Shown: positions 43,128-54,090 of the stretch, in pieces
How positions within the stretch are numbered: the stretch's first letter is position 1
Layout: each line of letters begins with the position of its first letter
Source: Sphaerotilus mobilis
Lineage (GTDB): Bacteria; Pseudomonadota; Gammaproteobacteria; Burkholderiales; Burkholderiaceae_C
DNA length: 64,000 nt
Direction: 5' to 3'
Assembly (NCBI RefSeq): GCF_004216565.1
Contig: NZ_SGWV01000007.1
Span: 744,001 to 808,000, forward strand
Notes under the pieces: generated by a model
The model's database searches: none
What the model saw: only the letters and a program-made list of their open reading frames with translations
Told to the model about the DNA's origin: nothing
Program-made: the position numbers and the translations under genes

Positions 43128-44186
43128 TCATGGCCAGATGTTCCAGGGCGACTGCATCCACAGGCCCACGACGATCAGCCAGACGAGGGTGACCGGGATG
43201 AAGATCTTCCAGCCCAGACGCATGATCTGGTCATAGCGGTAGCGCGGGAAGGTGGCGCGCACCCACAGGAACATGGTGACGACGCAGAAGGTCTTGATGC
43301 CCAGCCAGATCCAGCCGGGGATGAATGCCAGCGCCGCGAACGGGGCGTCCCAGCCGCCCAGGAACATGATGACGGTCAGGATCGCGACCAGCCACATGTT
43401 GGCGTACTCGGCCAGGAAGAACATCGCGAACGACATGCCCGAGTACTCGATCATGTGGCCAGCGACGATCTCGGCCTCACCCTCGACGACGTCGAAGGGA
43501 TGGCGGTTGGTCTCGGCCAGGCCGGAGATAAAGTAGACGACGAAGATCGGCAGCAGCGGCAGCCAGTTCCAGGACAGGAAGTTCACGCCCATCGACGCGA
43601 ACATGCCCTGCGTCTGGACCATGACGATGTCGGTCATGTTCAAGCTACCGGTCACCATCAGCACGACCACGAAGGCAAAGCCCATCGCGATCTCGTAGCT
43701 GATCATCTGCGACGAGGCCCGCATCGCGCCCAGGAAGGCGTACTTCGAGTTCGAGGCCCAGCCGGCGATGATCACGCCGTAGACCTCCAGCGAGGTGATC
43801 GCCATGAGGAAAAGCAGGCCGGCATTGACGTTGGCCAGCGCGATCTCGGGGCCGAAGGGCACGACCGCCCAGGCGGCGAGCGCCGGCATGATGGTCATGA
43901 TCGGGCCGAGGTAGAACAGGCCCTTGCTGGCCGCCGTCGGGGTAATGATCTCCTTGAACAGGAGCTTCACCGCATCGGCGATGGGGGTCAGCAGGCCCCA
44001 GGGGCCGACCCGGTTCGGGCCCGGGCGGACCTGGGTCCAGCCGATGGCCTTGCGCTCCCACAGCGTCAGGTAAGCCACGCAGCCCATCAGCGGCAGCAGC
44101 ACGCAGACGATCTTGATGAGCGTCCAGACTACCGGCCAGGCACCGCCCAGCGTCGAGCTTCCGAAAGATTGCAGGGTATCCAGCAT
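43128..44186 (-). CDS. nuoH: NADH-quinone oxidoreductase subunit H
   Basis: NuoH forms much of the quinone channel of complex I at the membrane junction. The 352-residue protein has about 8 helices and the conserved segments [21 protein letters not shown] and [20 protein letters not shown]. It follows nuoG by 14 bases. Confidence 0.97.
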   Translation of the reverse strand: MLDTLQSFGSSTLGGAWPVVWTLIKIVCVLLPLMGCVAYLTLWERKAIGWTQVRPGPNRVGPWGLLTPIADAVKLLFKEIITPTAASKGLFYLGPIMTIMPALAAWAVVPFGPEIALANVNAGLLFLMAITSLEVYGVIIAGWASNSKYAFLGAMRASSQMISYEIAMGFAFVVVLMVTGSLNMTDIVMVQTQGMFASMGVNFLSWNWLPLLPIFVVYFISGLAETNRHPFDVVEGEAEIVAGHMIEYSGMSFAMFFLAEYANMWLVAILTVIMFLGGWDAPFAALAFIPGWIWLGIKTFCVVTMFLWVRATFPRYRYDQIMRLGWKIFIPVTLVWLIVVGLWMQSPWNIWP

Positions 44187-44200
44187 GATCAGTTCCAGGC

Positions 44201-46516
44201 TCAGACGGTTGTGACGGTGACCGGGCCAAACGCGGCGCCCAGCGCGGCCGTGGCGGCCAGGCCGGTGCTGATGCGCACGGTGTCTGCCGCCAGACGGTCA
44301 TCGCGCACGGCGGCCAACGTGACAGCCGCGCCGCCTTGCGAGACGCTCACCGTCGCGGCACCTTCGCCCAGACCCATCGCCGTCCACAGCGCGCCCGGAA
44401 GAGACACCGGCACGGCGTTCGCATCGGCGGTCTTTTGCAAGGACGCGGCGCGGCGTACTGCGCTGTCGGTGGCGTAGATCGGCGTGTCGGCCAGGCGCTG
44501 CAGACCACGGAGCGGCGCGTTCAGCTGGGCCAGCACGCTGGTGCGGTTGTCCAGTCGGGCAGGAATGCCAGCGACGTCACCCAGCGCCTGGGCGCGGACT
44601 TCCTCGACCGTCTCCTGCGTGAAGCCCGGCAGACCCAGCAGATTGCCCAGCACACGCAGCACCTTCCAGCCAGGGCGGGTCTCGCCCAGCGGACGCACGA
44701 CGCCGTGGAAGCTCTGCACGCGGCCTTCGGCATTGACGAAGGCGCCACCGGTTTCGGTGTAGGGCGCGATCGGCAGCAGGACGTCGGCATGTTCGACGTT
44801 GGCGCTGAAGGGGCTGAAGGCGATCACCATCTCGGCGCCGGCCAGCGCGGCGGCAGCCTGCGACGGGTTGGCGGCGTCGAGCACGGGCTCGCTGTTGAAC
44901 AGCAGGTAGGCCTTGCGCGGCTGGGCCAGCATCGCGCCAGCGTCCAGGCCACCGCTGCGCGGCAGGGCGCCGACCAGTTGGGCACCGACGGCATTGCCGC
45001 CCTCACCCAGATAGCCCACGCTCGCGCCGGTGTGTTCGGCGATCCATTGCGCCAGCGCCTGCAGATCGGCGGCTTGCGGGTGACGCGCAGCTGCGTTGCC
45101 CAGCAGCACAGCCTTGCGCTGACCGCCCAGCAGACCCAGTGCGATGGCCTTGGCGATGTCGCCGGCGGCCACATCAAACGGCGCGGCGATGCCCTTGGTC
45201 ATCGCCACCGCTGCGGCGATCTCGGCCAGCGAGCGCACCCATTCAGACGGCGCGGCGATGGCCTCGGCGGCCACCGGCATCAGCCAGTCCTCGGCCACGC
45301 CGTGCACCCGCGTCACCAGCGCGCCGTGACGGGCAGCCTGGCGGATGCGCTGCGCGAACAGCGGGTGGTCCTTGCGCAGGAAGGAGCCAACGACCAGCAC
45401 GCGGTCGAGCGCCGACAGGCTGGCGATCGGGGTGCCCAGCCATTGCACGCGGTTGGCGTCCTGGCGGAAGTCGCTGCGTCCCAGGCGGTGGTCGATGTTG
45501 TCGCTGCCCAGGCCCCGCACCAGTTGCGCCAACAGGTGCAGTTCCTCGGTGGTCGACGTGGCACAGGCCAATGCGCCGATGGCGCTGGCGCCATGGTCGC
45601 GGCTGATCTGCTTCAGGCCGTTGGCGACATATTCGAGCGCGGTCTGCCAATCGACCGCCTTCCACTGCCCGCCCTGCTTGAGCATCGGCGAGGTGTTGCG
45701 GGCGTCGCTGTTGAAGGCTTCATAGCTGAAGCGGTCACGGTCGGCGATCCAGCACTCATTGACGGCCTCGTTCTCGAGCGGCACGACGCGCAGGACCTGG
45801 TGGTTCTTGACCTGGACGATCAGGTTGGCGCCGGTGCTGTCATGCGGGCTGACGCTCTTGCGGCGCGACAGCTCCCAGGTGCGAGCGCTGTAACGGAAGG
45901 GCTTGCTGGTCAGCGCGCCGACCGGGCAGATGTCGATCATGTTGCCCGACAGCTCGGAATCGATCGTGCCGCTCAGGAAGGTCGTGATCTCCGAATGCTC
46001 GCCGCGGTGGGCCATGCCCAGTTCCATCTGACCGGCAATCTCCTGGCCGAAGCGCACACAGCGGGTGCAGTGGATGCACCGGCTCATCTCTTCCATCGAG
46101 ATCAGCGGGCCGACGTCCTTGGCGAAGACGACGCGCTTTTCTTCCTCATAGCGCGAGGCCGACTTGCCGTAGCCCACCGCGAGGTCCTGCAGCTGGCACT
46201 CGCCGCCCTGGTCGCAGATGGGGCAGTCCAGCGGGTGGTTGATCAGCAGGAATTCCATGACCGACTGCTGGGCCTTGATGGCCTTGTCGCTCTTGGTCCG
46301 CACGATCATGCCCTGCGTGACCGGCGTGGCGCAGGCCGGCATGGGCTTGGGCGCCTTCTCGACGTCGACCAGGCACATGCGGCAGTTGGCCGCGATCGAG
46401 AGCTTCTTGTGATAGCAGAAGTGCGGGATGAAGGTGCCCGCCGCCTCGGCCGCATGCATCACCATGCTGCCTTCCTGGACCGAGACCTTCTTGCCGTCGA
46501 GTTCGATTTCAATCAT
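44201..46516 (-). CDS. nuoG: NADH-quinone oxidoreductase subunit G
   Basis: NuoG is the large iron-sulfur subunit of the electron-input module. The 771-residue protein has an N-terminal [2Fe-2S] domain ([20 protein letters not shown]), the [12 protein letters not shown] cysteine set, and [10 protein letters not shown], then a molybdopterin-enzyme-like fold. ATG 46516 is preferred over an in-frame TTG 9 bases upstream. The 96-base gap from nuoF is the largest in the operon. Confidence 0.96.
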   Translation of the reverse strand: MIEIELDGKKVSVQEGSMVMHAAEAAGTFIPHFCYHKKLSIAANCRMCLVDVEKAPKPMPACATPVTQGMIVRTKSDKAIKAQQSVMEFLLINHPLDCPICDQGGECQLQDLAVGYGKSASRYEEEKRVVFAKDVGPLISMEEMSRCIHCTRCVRFGQEIAGQMELGMAHRGEHSEITTFLSGTIDSELSGNMIDICPVGALTSKPFRYSARTWELSRRKSVSPHDSTGANLIVQVKNHQVLRVVPLENEAVNECWIADRDRFSYEAFNSDARNTSPMLKQGGQWKAVDWQTALEYVANGLKQISRDHGASAIGALACATSTTEELHLLAQLVRGLGSDNIDHRLGRSDFRQDANRVQWLGTPIASLSALDRVLVVGSFLRKDHPLFAQRIRQAARHGALVTRVHGVAEDWLMPVAAEAIAAPSEWVRSLAEIAAAVAMTKGIAAPFDVAAGDIAKAIALGLLGGQRKAVLLGNAAARHPQAADLQALAQWIAEHTGASVGYLGEGGNAVGAQLVGALPRSGGLDAGAMLAQPRKAYLLFNSEPVLDAANPSQAAAALAGAEMVIAFSPFSANVEHADVLLPIAPYTETGGAFVNAEGRVQSFHGVVRPLGETRPGWKVLRVLGNLLGLPGFTQETVEEVRAQALGDVAGIPARLDNRTSVLAQLNAPLRGLQRLADTPIYATDSAVRRAASLQKTADANAVPVSLPGALWTAMGLGEGAATVSVSQGGAAVTLAAVRDDRLAADTVRISTGLAATAALGAAFGPVTVTTV

Positions 46517-46612
46517 GGTGTTCAACCGCGACGCGGCTCACGACGCCCGCTGCATGCCGGTGGCACGCAGGGTCGGATGGGGGAAGTGGAAGCGCCGCAT
46601 CTCAACAGGGCT

Positions 46613-47983
46613 TCAGACGTAGGCCGGGACGATGCAGCGCTTGTGCTCGATGTGGTGCACGAACTCGTCGCGGAAATGCTTGAGCATGCCGCGCACCGGC
46701 ATCGCAGCCGCATCACCGAGCGCGCAGATGGTGCGGCCCATGATGTTCTCGGCGACGTTGTCGAGCAGCGCGAGGTCGTCGGGACGGCCGTGGCCGTTCT
46801 CGATCCGGTCGACCATGCGCCACAGCCAGCCCGTGCCTTCGCGGCAAGGGGTGCACTGGCCGCACGATTCATGCGAATAAAAGTAGGACAGGCGCTGCAG
46901 GCTCTTGACCATGCAGCGGGTCTCGTCCATCACGATCACGGCGCCCGAGCCCAGCATCGAGCCGGCCTTGCTGATGGCGTCGTAGTCCATCGTGATGTCC
47001 ATCATGATGTGGGCGGGCAGCACCGGGGCGGACGAGCCGCCGGGAATCACCGCCTTGAGCTTGCGGCCACCGCGAACACCGCCGGCCATTTCCAGCAACT
47101 GGGCGAACGAGGTGCCCAGCGGGATCTCGTAATTGCCCGGACGTTCGACGTCGCCGACCATCGAGAAGATCTTGGTGCCGCCGTTGTTGGGCTTGCCGCA
47201 GGCGAGGTAGGCCGCGCCGCCGTTGCGGATGATCCAGGGCACAGCACCGAAGGTCTCGGTGTTGTTGATCGTCGTGGGCTTGCCGTAGAGGCCGAAGCTG
47301 GCCGGGAACGGCGGCTTGAAGCGCGGCTGGCCCTTCTTGCCTTCAAGCGACTCCAGCAGCGCGGTTTCCTCGCCGCAGATGTAGGCGCCAAAACCGTGGT
47401 GCGCGTGCAGCTGGAAGGTGTGGCTGCTGCCCAGGATGTTGTTGCCCAGGTAGCCGGCCGCACGGGCTTCGCGCAGCGCTTCCTCGAAGCGGTCGTAGAC
47501 CTCGAATATCTCGCCGTGGATGTAGTTGTAGCCCACCGTGATGCCCATCGCGTAGGCCGCGATGATCATGCCCTCGATGACGCTGTGCGGGTTGAAGCGC
47601 AGGATGTCGCGGTCCTTGCAGGTGCCCGGTTCACCCTCGTCCGAGTTGCAGACCAGGTACTTCTGCACCGGCAGCGCGCGCGGCATGAAGCTCCACTTGA
47701 GGCCAGTCGGGAAGCCCGCGCCGCCACGGCCACGCAGGCCCGATGCCTTGACCTCGGCGATAACCTGGTCGGGCGTCATGCCCACGCCCTCGCCTTGCGC
47801 GAGGATCTTGCGCAGGGCCTGATAGCCGCCACGGGCCTCGTAGTCGGCCAGGTGCCAGTTGTTGCCGTCAAGGTCCGCATAGATCTGCGGCGTGACGTGG
47901 CGACCGTGGAAGCAGGTCTCGGCGCCGGTCGCCTGGAACGGCGCCAGCACGCGGTCGAGTTCAGTGATCTGTTCAGGCGTCAT
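46613..47983 (-). CDS. nuoF: NADH-quinone oxidoreductase subunit F
   Basis: NuoF binds NADH and FMN and holds the N3 [4Fe-4S] cluster, so it starts the electron chain. The 456-residue protein shows [16 protein letters not shown] and [15 protein letters not shown] (FMN/NADH site) and [11 protein letters not shown] with the cluster cysteines. ATG 47983 lies 4 bases after the nuoE stop; a GTG at 47995 would overlap it and is less likely. Confidence 0.96.
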   Translation of the reverse strand: MTPEQITELDRVLAPFQATGAETCFHGRHVTPQIYADLDGNNWHLADYEARGGYQALRKILAQGEGVGMTPDQVIAEVKASGLRGRGGAGFPTGLKWSFMPRALPVQKYLVCNSDEGEPGTCKDRDILRFNPHSVIEGMIIAAYAMGITVGYNYIHGEIFEVYDRFEEALREARAAGYLGNNILGSSHTFQLHAHHGFGAYICGEETALLESLEGKKGQPRFKPPFPASFGLYGKPTTINNTETFGAVPWIIRNGGAAYLACGKPNNGGTKIFSMVGDVERPGNYEIPLGTSFAQLLEMAGGVRGGRKLKAVIPGGSSAPVLPAHIMMDITMDYDAISKAGSMLGSGAVIVMDETRCMVKSLQRLSYFYSHESCGQCTPCREGTGWLWRMVDRIENGHGRPDDLALLDNVAENIMGRTICALGDAAAMPVRGMLKHFRDEFVHHIEHKRCIVPAYV

Positions 47984-47987
47984 CGCG

Positions 47988-48494
47988 TCACGCACCCAGG
48001 GTGGCGTTGGACTTCAGGGCATCGACCACGGCATCGAGCTTGTCGTTGCTGAGGTAGCTGACCATCTTGCGGTCGTTGACCAGCATGACCGGCGCGTCGG
48101 CGCAGGCACCCAGGCACTCACATTGCTGGACCGTGAACAGGCCGTCGGGCGTCGTGCCACCGGCCTCGATGCCGAGCTTGGCGCACAGATGCTCCAGCGC
48201 GGCCTGGCCGTTGCGCAGCTGGCACGGCAGGTTGGTACAGACGTTGAGCTTGAACTTGCCCACCGGCTGCTGGTTGTACATGTTGTAGAAGGTCGTGACC
48301 TCATGCACCGCGATCGGCGCCATGCCCAGCACCTCGGCGATGCCGCGCTCGGACTCGGGCGAGACCCAGCCTTGCTCCTGCTGCACGATGGACAGGCAGG
48401 CCATCACGGCCGACTGCTTCTGGTCGGACGGGTACTTGGCCACTTCGCGCGCGAAGCGCTGCAGCGTGGCGTCGGAGAAGAGGTGCTTGCTCAT
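47988..48494 (-). CDS. nuoE: NADH-quinone oxidoreductase subunit E
   Basis: NuoE is the thioredoxin-fold subunit with the [2Fe-2S] cluster N1a. The 168-residue protein has the four ligand cysteines in CTNLPC and [12 protein letters not shown]. Its ATG overlaps the nuoD stop (ATGA), indicating coupled translation. Confidence 0.96.
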   Translation of the reverse strand: MSKHLFSDATLQRFAREVAKYPSDQKQSAVMACLSIVQQEQGWVSPESERGIAEVLGMAPIAVHEVTTFYNMYNQQPVGKFKLNVCTNLPCQLRNGQAALEHLCAKLGIEAGGTTPDGLFTVQQCECLGACADAPVMLVNDRKMVSYLSNDKLDAVVDALKSNATLGA

Positions 48495-49744
48495 CGGTCG
48501 ATCTCGCCGAAAACGATGTCCATGGTGCCGATGATCGCGACCGCGTCGGCAATCATGTGGCCGCGCGACATCTCGTCGAGGGCGGCCAGATGTGCGAAGC
48601 CAGGGGCACGGATCTTCAGGCGGTACGGCTTGTTGGCGCCGTCGCTGACGAGGTAGATGCCGAACTCGCCCTTCGGATGCTCGACGGCGGCATAGGCCTG
48701 GCCCTCGGGCACGTGGAAGCCTTCGGTGAAGAGCTTGAAGTGGTGGATCAGTTCTTCCATCGAGGTCTTCATCTCGACGCGCGAGGGCGGAGCGACCTTG
48801 TGGTTGTCGGTGATCACCGGACCCGGGTTGGCGCGCAGCCAAGCCGAGCACTGCTGGATGATGCGGTTGGACTGGCGCATTTCCTCGACGCGCACCAGAT
48901 AGCGGTCGTAGGTGTCGCCGTTGACGCCCACCGGCACGTCGAAGTCCATGCGGCCATAGACGTCGTAGGGCTGGGTCTTGCGCAGGTCCCAGGCGATGCC
49001 CGAGCCGCGGATCATGGCGCCGGTCAGGCCCAGGTTGAGCGCACGTTCGGGCGTCAGCACGCCGATGCCGACGGTGCGCTGCTTCCAGATCCGGTTGTCG
49101 GTCAGCAGCGTCTCGTATTCGTCGACCATGGTCGGGAAACGCTGCGTGAAGTCGTCGATGAAGTCCAGCAGCGAGCCCTGACGGTTCTCGTTCAGACGCG
49201 CCATCGCCTTGGCATTGCGGATCTTGCTGACCTTGTACTGCGGCATCGTGTCCGGCAGGTCGCGGTAGACGCCGCCCGGCCGGAAATAGGCCGCATGCAT
49301 GCGCGCACCGGAAACGGCCTCGTACATGTCGAACAGGTCTTCCCGCTCGCGGAAGCAGTAGATCAGCATGTTCATCGCGCCGCAGTCCATGCCATGGCAG
49401 CCCAGCCACAGCAGGTGATTCAGCAGGCGCGTGATCTCGCTGAACATCACGCGGATGTACTGCGCACGCTCGGGCACGTCGACACCCAGCAGCTTCTCGA
49501 TGGCCAGGCAGTAGGCGTGCTCGTTGCACATCATCGACACGTAGTCGAGCCGGTCCATGTAGGGCAGCGACTGGATGAAGGTCTTCTGCTCGGCCAGCTT
49601 TTCGGTGCCGCGATGCAGCAGGCCGATGTGCGGATCGGCACGCTGGATCACCTCGCCGTCCAGCTCCAGCACGAGGCGCAGCACGCCGTGAGCCGCCGGG
49701 TGCTGGGGACCGAAGTTCAGCGTGTAGTTCTTGATTTCAGCCAT
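48491..49744 (-). CDS. nuoD: NADH-quinone oxidoreductase subunit D
   Basis: NuoD, the hydrogenase-like 49-kDa subunit, helps form the quinone-binding site. The 417-residue protein has [34 protein letters not shown] and the C-terminal [12 protein letters not shown]. It is not fused to NuoC, unlike in E. coli. It follows nuoC by 50 bases and overlaps nuoE by 4. Confidence 0.97.
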   Translation of the reverse strand: MAEIKNYTLNFGPQHPAAHGVLRLVLELDGEVIQRADPHIGLLHRGTEKLAEQKTFIQSLPYMDRLDYVSMMCNEHAYCLAIEKLLGVDVPERAQYIRVMFSEITRLLNHLLWLGCHGMDCGAMNMLIYCFREREDLFDMYEAVSGARMHAAYFRPGGVYRDLPDTMPQYKVSKIRNAKAMARLNENRQGSLLDFIDDFTQRFPTMVDEYETLLTDNRIWKQRTVGIGVLTPERALNLGLTGAMIRGSGIAWDLRKTQPYDVYGRMDFDVPVGVNGDTYDRYLVRVEEMRQSNRIIQQCSAWLRANPGPVITDNHKVAPPSRVEMKTSMEELIHHFKLFTEGFHVPEGQAYAAVEHPKGEFGIYLVSDGANKPYRLKIRAPGFAHLAALDEMSRGHMIADAVAIIGTMDIVFGEIDR

Positions 49745-49794
49745 GACTGTTGCTCACTCGCGCACGGTGGACGGGACGGGCCTGGGCGGGCACG

Positions 49795-50394
49795 TCAGTG
49801 CAAGCCGCCGTAGTTGTCCTCGCGGATGATCCGCGGCGTGATCTCGCGCGGCTCGATCGTGACCGGCTGGTAGATGACGCGCTTCTGCTCGGGGTCATAG
49901 CGCATCTCGACGTGGCCGGTGACGGGGAAGTCCTTGCGCATCGGGTGGCCGATGAAGCCATAGTCGGTGAGGATGCGCCGCAGGTCGGCATGGCCGTCGA
50001 AGACCATGCCGTACATGTCGAAGGCCTCGCGCTCAAACCAGTTGGCGCCGCTCCAGACCGGCGTGACCGAGGCGAGGACGGGGAAGTCGTCGTCGGCCGC
50101 GAACACGCAGATGCGCAGACGCCAGTTGTGCGTCACCGACAGCAGGTGCGACACGGCGGCGTAGCGCGGGCCTTCGTAGGCGCCGTCCTTGTAGCCGCTG
50201 TAGTCCATGCCGCAGAGGTCGATCATTTGCTCGAAGGCGAGCTCCGGATGGTCACGCAGCGTGCGTGCCACGTCGGCATAGACGAGGTGGTTGATCGTCA
50301 GCGTCAGCTCGCCGCGTTCACGCACGAGTTGCGCGGCACGGTCGCCGAGCACACGCTGCAGCGCAGCCTGGAGGGTGTCGAGTTTTTGCGTCAT
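49795..50394 (-). CDS. nuoC: NADH-quinone oxidoreductase subunit C
   Basis: NuoC, the 30-kDa subunit, is a structural part of the quinone module. The 199-residue protein has the family signature ERAEFDMYG-like block (here [20 protein letters not shown]) and [14 protein letters not shown]. It lies 14 bases after nuoB. Confidence 0.96.
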   Translation of the reverse strand: MTQKLDTLQAALQRVLGDRAAQLVRERGELTLTINHLVYADVARTLRDHPELAFEQMIDLCGMDYSGYKDGAYEGPRYAAVSHLLSVTHNWRLRICVFAADDDFPVLASVTPVWSGANWFEREAFDMYGMVFDGHADLRRILTDYGFIGHPMRKDFPVTGHVEMRYDPEQKRVIYQPVTIEPREITPRIIREDNYGGLH

Positions 50395-50408
50395 GACGGT
50401 GGCGACGT

Positions 50409-50885
50409 TCAGCGCGCGATGGTGTTTTCGCGCCGGATCTTGGCCTGCAGCTGCAGGATGCCGTAGAGCAACGCCTCGGCCGTCGGCGGACAGCCGGGCA
50501 CGTAGACGTCAACCGGCACGATGCGATCGCAGCCACGCACCACCGAGTAGCTGTAGTGGTAATAGCCGCCGCCGTTGGCGCAGGAGCCCATGCTCAGCAC
50601 CCAGCGCGGCTCGGCCATCTGGTCGTAGACCTTGCGCAGCGCCGGCCCCATCTTGTTGCACAGGGTGCCGGCCACGATCATCAGGTCGCTCTGGCGCGGA
50701 CTGGGCCGGAACAACATGCCGAAGCGGTCGATGTCGTAGCGCGAGGCGCCCGCATGCATCATCTCGACGGCACAGCACGCGAGGCCGAAGGTCATGGGCC
50801 ACAGCGAGCCCGTCTTCGACCAGTTGATCAGGGCGTCGACACTGGTGGTGACGAAGCCTTCCTTGAGTACGCCTTCAATGCCCAT
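50409..50885 (-). CDS. nuoB: NADH-quinone oxidoreductase subunit B
   Basis: NuoB carries the terminal [4Fe-4S] cluster N2 that reduces quinone. The 158-residue protein has the tandem cysteines in [23 protein letters not shown] and [11 protein letters not shown]. It follows nuoA by 24 bases. Confidence 0.98.
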   Translation of the reverse strand: MGIEGVLKEGFVTTSVDALINWSKTGSLWPMTFGLACCAVEMMHAGASRYDIDRFGMLFRPSPRQSDLMIVAGTLCNKMGPALRKVYDQMAEPRWVLSMGSCANGGGYYHYSYSVVRGCDRIVPVDVYVPGCPPTAEALLYGILQLQAKIRRENTIAR

Positions 50886-50909
50886 GATGAGTCCTTGTGA
50901 TCGCGCGCG

Positions 50910-51275
50910 TCATTCCCAGTCCAGGGCACCCTTTTTCCACTCGTAGATGAAGCCCACGACGAGGATGCCCAGGAAGACCATCATGGCCCAGAAGCCGGTC
51001 GCGCCGATCTCGCGCAAGGAGACCGCCCAAGGGAACAGGAAGGCGATCTCGAGGTCAAAGAGGATGAACAGGATGGCCACGAGGTAGTAGCGCACGTCGA
51101 ACTTCATGCGCGCGTCCTCGAAGGCCTCGAAGCCGCACTCGTAGGGGGAGTTCTTCGCCGCATCAGGACGACGCGGACCGAGCAGGAAGCCGAGGACCTG
51201 GGGTGCCACCCCGACCCCGACACCGACCAGGATGAAGAGGATGACGGGCAGGTAGTTTTCCAGGTTCATGGTCAC
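50910..51275 (-). CDS. nuoA: NADH-quinone oxidoreductase subunit A
   Basis: NuoA is a three-helix membrane subunit at the junction of the two arms of complex I. The 121-residue protein has [20 protein letters not shown] and [13 protein letters not shown], both family markers. It is the first gene of the 14-gene nuo run. A hairpin with 8-base arms (CCCGGCTC/GAGCCGGG, 51301-51325) lies in its leader, 26 bases before the ATG. Confidence 0.97.
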   Translation of the reverse strand: MTMNLENYLPVILFILVGVGVGVAPQVLGFLLGPRRPDAAKNSPYECGFEAFEDARMKFDVRYYLVAILFILFDLEIAFLFPWAVSLREIGATGFWAMMVFLGILVVGFIYEWKKGALDWE

Positions 51276-51531
51276 AGCCTCGAATCACGCCGGGACGGAC
51301 CCCGGCTCACACACACCGAGCCGGGACCCGGTTTGCATCCGCCAAAAACAAGGCGCGCCGTCGTGACCAAGGGGGAAGTCCCCGCTTCAGTCACACACGC
51401 AGCGCGCCCACTGTTCCCCTGCTCGACTCCCCCCGCCCGCAGGACGAGAGGCCGTCGCTGTCAGGGCGCGAGGCCGACTGCCGGATGTGCAGCCAACCCT
51501 CGGGTCGTCTCAACAACAACTACTTCAAAAC

Positions 51532-51616
51532 TGGTGCCGACGGCGAGACTCGAACTCGCACAGCTTTCGCCACTACCCCCTCAAGATAGCGTGTCTACCA
51601 ATTTCACCACGTCGGC
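51532..51616 (-). tRNA. tRNA-Leu (anticodon GAG)
   Basis: On the minus strand a complete 85-base tRNA can be folded. The acceptor stem GCCGACG pairs with CGTCGGC, with CCA encoded at the 3' end. The D-arm contains AATTGGTAGACAC, a long variable arm marks a class II tRNA, and the TTCGAGTCTC T-loop is present. The anticodon loop CTTGAGG places GAG at the anticodon. It sits between secG and nuoA, an arrangement typical of betaproteobacteria. Confidence 0.96.
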
Positions 51617-51840
51617 ATGTCTGCAATCTGACGGTCTCTTCGGGCCTTGAACCCTGGCCGGACCGCTGGGTCTGGCCTGCCATCAAACGCTGATTTGCTG
51701 CACTGTTTCGCGTGAGGTTTGCTCAACAGCACAGCCTACGATTCTATCCACGACTAGGGTTTGTCTCAAGGTGTTGCCCGAGGGAAATGCTCAGACGAAA
51801 CCCTGTCGTCACCCTCCCGCGACAAGTCGGTGCACGCGCC

Positions 51841-52215
51841 TTACTTGGAAGCAGCGGCCGGCGTCGCGCCGGGGATCAGTTCGGCGCCCGTTGGCGCCGG
51901 TGCGGAAGCCGCTTGAACAGCCGATGCCGCCGGTGCCGCACCGATGTCCAGCACGCTGCCTTGCGTGTTGGTGCCGCGCACATTGCCGAAGTAAGCCATG
52001 CCCAGGGTCGACAGGAAGAAGACCGTGGCGCAGACCGCCGTGGAGCGCGACAGGAAGTTCGCGCTGCCCGTCGCACCGAACAGGCTGCCCGAGGAGCCGC
52101 CACCGAAGGACGCGCCCATGTCGGCACCCTTGCCGTGCTGGACGAGGACCAGGCCGATCATGACGACCGCCGACAGCAGCTGCACCAGCAGCACCAGATT
52201 CATGAAGACTTGCAT
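51841..52215 (-). CDS. secG: protein translocase subunit SecG
   Basis: SecG is an accessory inner-membrane part of the SecYEG translocon. The 124-residue protein has two membrane helices (about 5-25 and 55-75) flanking the conserved cytoplasmic loop VQHGKGADMGASFGGGSSGS. The Ala/Pro-rich C-terminal 40 residues are longer than in E. coli. It lies 46 bases after tpiA. Confidence 0.95.
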   Translation of the reverse strand: MQVFMNLVLLVQLLSAVVMIGLVLVQHGKGADMGASFGGGSSGSLFGATGSANFLSRSTAVCATVFFLSTLGMAYFGNVRGTNTQGSVLDIGAAPAASAVQAASAPAPTGAELIPGATPAAASK

Positions 52216-52261
52216 GGGGCGTGAGTTCCGGAAGATTCTTGTGTCGATGTGAAGGAGGCGA

Positions 52262-53008
52262 TCAACCCGCAGCGCGGGCGATGGCGACGAAGTCCGCTGC
52301 CTTCAGCGCCGCGCCACCGATCAGGCCGCCGTCGATGTCGGGCTGGCCGAACAGAATGGCGGCGTTGTCGGGCTTGACGCTGCCGCCGTAGAGCAGGCGC
52401 ATCTGCGCGGCCTGCGGCGTGGCCGCTGCGAGCTGGGCACGCAGCAGCGCGTGCACTTCCTGCGCTTGTTCGGGCGAGGCGGTGCGGCCGGTGCCAATGG
52501 CCCAGACCGGCTCGTAGGCAACGACGATCTCGCCGATGCAATGGGTCAGTGCATGCACCACCGCCGAGAGTTGGCGCTTGACCACCGAGGCGGTCTCGCC
52601 CGCCTCGCGCTGGGCCAGCGTCTCGCCGACACAGACGACCGGTGTGAGCCCGCGCGCCAGCGCGGCCTTGGCCTTGTCGGCCACGATCTGATCGGTCTCG
52701 CCGTGATAGGCCCGACGCTCGGAATGGCCGACCAGCACGTAGCGGCAGCCGAACTCGGCCAGCATCGCGGCCGACACCTCGCCGGTGTAGGCGCCCTGCT
52801 CATGGGCCGACACGTCCTGGGCACCCCAGGCCAGCGGGCCCTTGGCCAGCGTCACCGCCACCTCGGACAGATACGGGAAGGGCACGCAGACGGCGACGTC
52901 GCAGCCAAAGGGCTGGGCCGACAGCACGCCCTGCAGCAACTCGGCGTTGGCGGCGTGGCTGCCATGCATCTTCCAGTTGCCAACCACCAGCTTGCGCTTG
53001 ACGCTCAT
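52262..53008 (-). CDS. tpiA: triose-phosphate isomerase
   Basis: TpiA interconverts dihydroxyacetone phosphate and glyceraldehyde 3-phosphate in glycolysis and gluconeogenesis. The 248-residue enzyme has the catalytic residues in [10 protein letters not shown] (Asn, Lys), [10 protein letters not shown] (His) and [16 protein letters not shown] (Glu and flexible loop). The next gene downstream is secG, as usual in this bacterial group. Confidence 0.98.
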   Translation of the reverse strand: MSVKRKLVVGNWKMHGSHAANAELLQGVLSAQPFGCDVAVCVPFPYLSEVAVTLAKGPLAWGAQDVSAHEQGAYTGEVSAAMLAEFGCRYVLVGHSERRAYHGETDQIVADKAKAALARGLTPVVCVGETLAQREAGETASVVKRQLSAVVHALTHCIGEIVVAYEPVWAIGTGRTASPEQAQEVHALLRAQLAAATPQAAQMRLLYGGSVKPDNAAILFGQPDIDGGLIGGAALKAADFVAIARAAG

Positions 53009-53072
53009 CGTGGGCTCCTGTTGTCTCGTGTTCGTTGAATGAGGGACTGCTTCAGGTCAGACGCGGTGCGCC

Positions 53073-54068
53073 TCACCAGGTCAGCACGATCTTGCCGATG
53101 TGCTGGTTTGATTCCATCAGGGCATGCGCCTGCGCGGCCTGCGTGGCCGGCCAGGTGCTGTGGATCACCGGCTTGATGGCGCCCGTCGCCAACAGCGGCC
53201 AGACCCGCTCACGCAGCGCCGATGCGATGGCCGCCTTGAAGGCAACCGGGCGTGGCCGCAGCGTCGAGCCCGTCACGACCAGGCGACGGCGCAGCACCAG
53301 ACTGGCGTCGAAGCTGGCCTTGACACCGCCCTGCACCGCGATGATCACCAGCCGGCCGTCTTCGGCCAGACAGCTCACCTCGCGGGTGACGTAGTCACCG
53401 GCCACCATGTCGAGCACCACGTCGACGCCCTTGCCGCCGGTCAGGCGCAGGGCCTCGGCGGCGAAGTCGGCGCTGCGGTAGTTGATCGCGTGGTCGGCGC
53501 CGAGCGCGACGCAGGCCGCGCACTTGTCATCGCTGCCGGCCGTGGCGATCACGGTCGCACCAAAGGCCTTGGCCAGCTGGATGGCGGTGACGCCGATGCC
53601 ACTGGTGCCGCCCTGGATCAGCAAGGTCTCGCCGGCCTGCAGACGGGCACGGTCAAAGACGTTGGACCAGACGGTGAAGAAGGTCTCGGGCAGTGCGGCG
53701 GCCTGCACGTCGGTGCAACCGTCGGGCACCGGCAGGCATTGGCCGACCGGTGCGTTGACGAACTCGGCATAGCCGCCACCCGCCACGAGCGCACAGACAC
53801 GCAGGCCGATCGCCAGACCCGCCGAAGCCAGTCCGGCCGCGTCACCCGACTCGATCACTCCGGCGACTTCCAGACCTGGCAGGTCCGAAGCCCCCGGCGG
53901 CGGCGGGTAGACGCCCTTGCGCTGCAGCACGTCGGGCCGGTTGACGCCACTGGCCGACACGCGGATCAGGACCTCGCCCGGACCCGCCACAGGGCGTGCG
54001 CGCCGGGTTGGCTGCAACACCTCGGGCTCGCCCGGACGGCTGATCTCGATCGCGTTCATGTCGGTCAT
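53073..54068 (-). CDS. NAD(P)H-quinone oxidoreductase, zinc-independent MDR family
   Basis: This 331-residue protein is of the quinone-oxidoreductase/PIG3 type. The GroES-like domain (VLIRVSASGVNRPDVLQRKG) leads to a Rossmann domain (LIQGGTSGIGVTAIQLAKAF) that binds NADPH. No zinc-ligand cysteines are visible, as expected. ATG 54068 is chosen because the frame open upstream runs into the pnp end and has no family match. It lies between pnp and tpiA on the same strand. Confidence 0.9.
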   Translation of the reverse strand: MTDMNAIEISRPGEPEVLQPTRRARPVAGPGEVLIRVSASGVNRPDVLQRKGVYPPPPGASDLPGLEVAGVIESGDAAGLASAGLAIGLRVCALVAGGGYAEFVNAPVGQCLPVPDGCTDVQAAALPETFFTVWSNVFDRARLQAGETLLIQGGTSGIGVTAIQLAKAFGATVIATAGSDDKCAACVALGADHAINYRSADFAAEALRLTGGKGVDVVLDMVAGDYVTREVSCLAEDGRLVIIAVQGGVKASFDASLVLRRRLVVTGSTLRPRPVAFKAAIASALRERVWPLLATGAIKPVIHSTWPATQAAQAHALMESNQHIGKIVLTW

Positions 54069-54090
54069 GGTGACGACGCCGGCGCTGGTC

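Noticed and set aside
44336-48052. A very long open frame on the + strand opposite nuoE-nuoG (and similar ones opposite nuoL, nuoM and pnp)
   Set aside because: They mirror the codon-position GC bias of the real genes, have low-complexity His/Arg/Gln-rich translations and no family motifs. The minus-strand complex I and PNPase genes fully explain these regions.
47988-49529. An extended NuoE reading frame of about 510 codons
   Set aside because: The extra N-terminal part is nuoD read out of frame. NuoE starts at ATG 48494, overlapping the nuoD stop.
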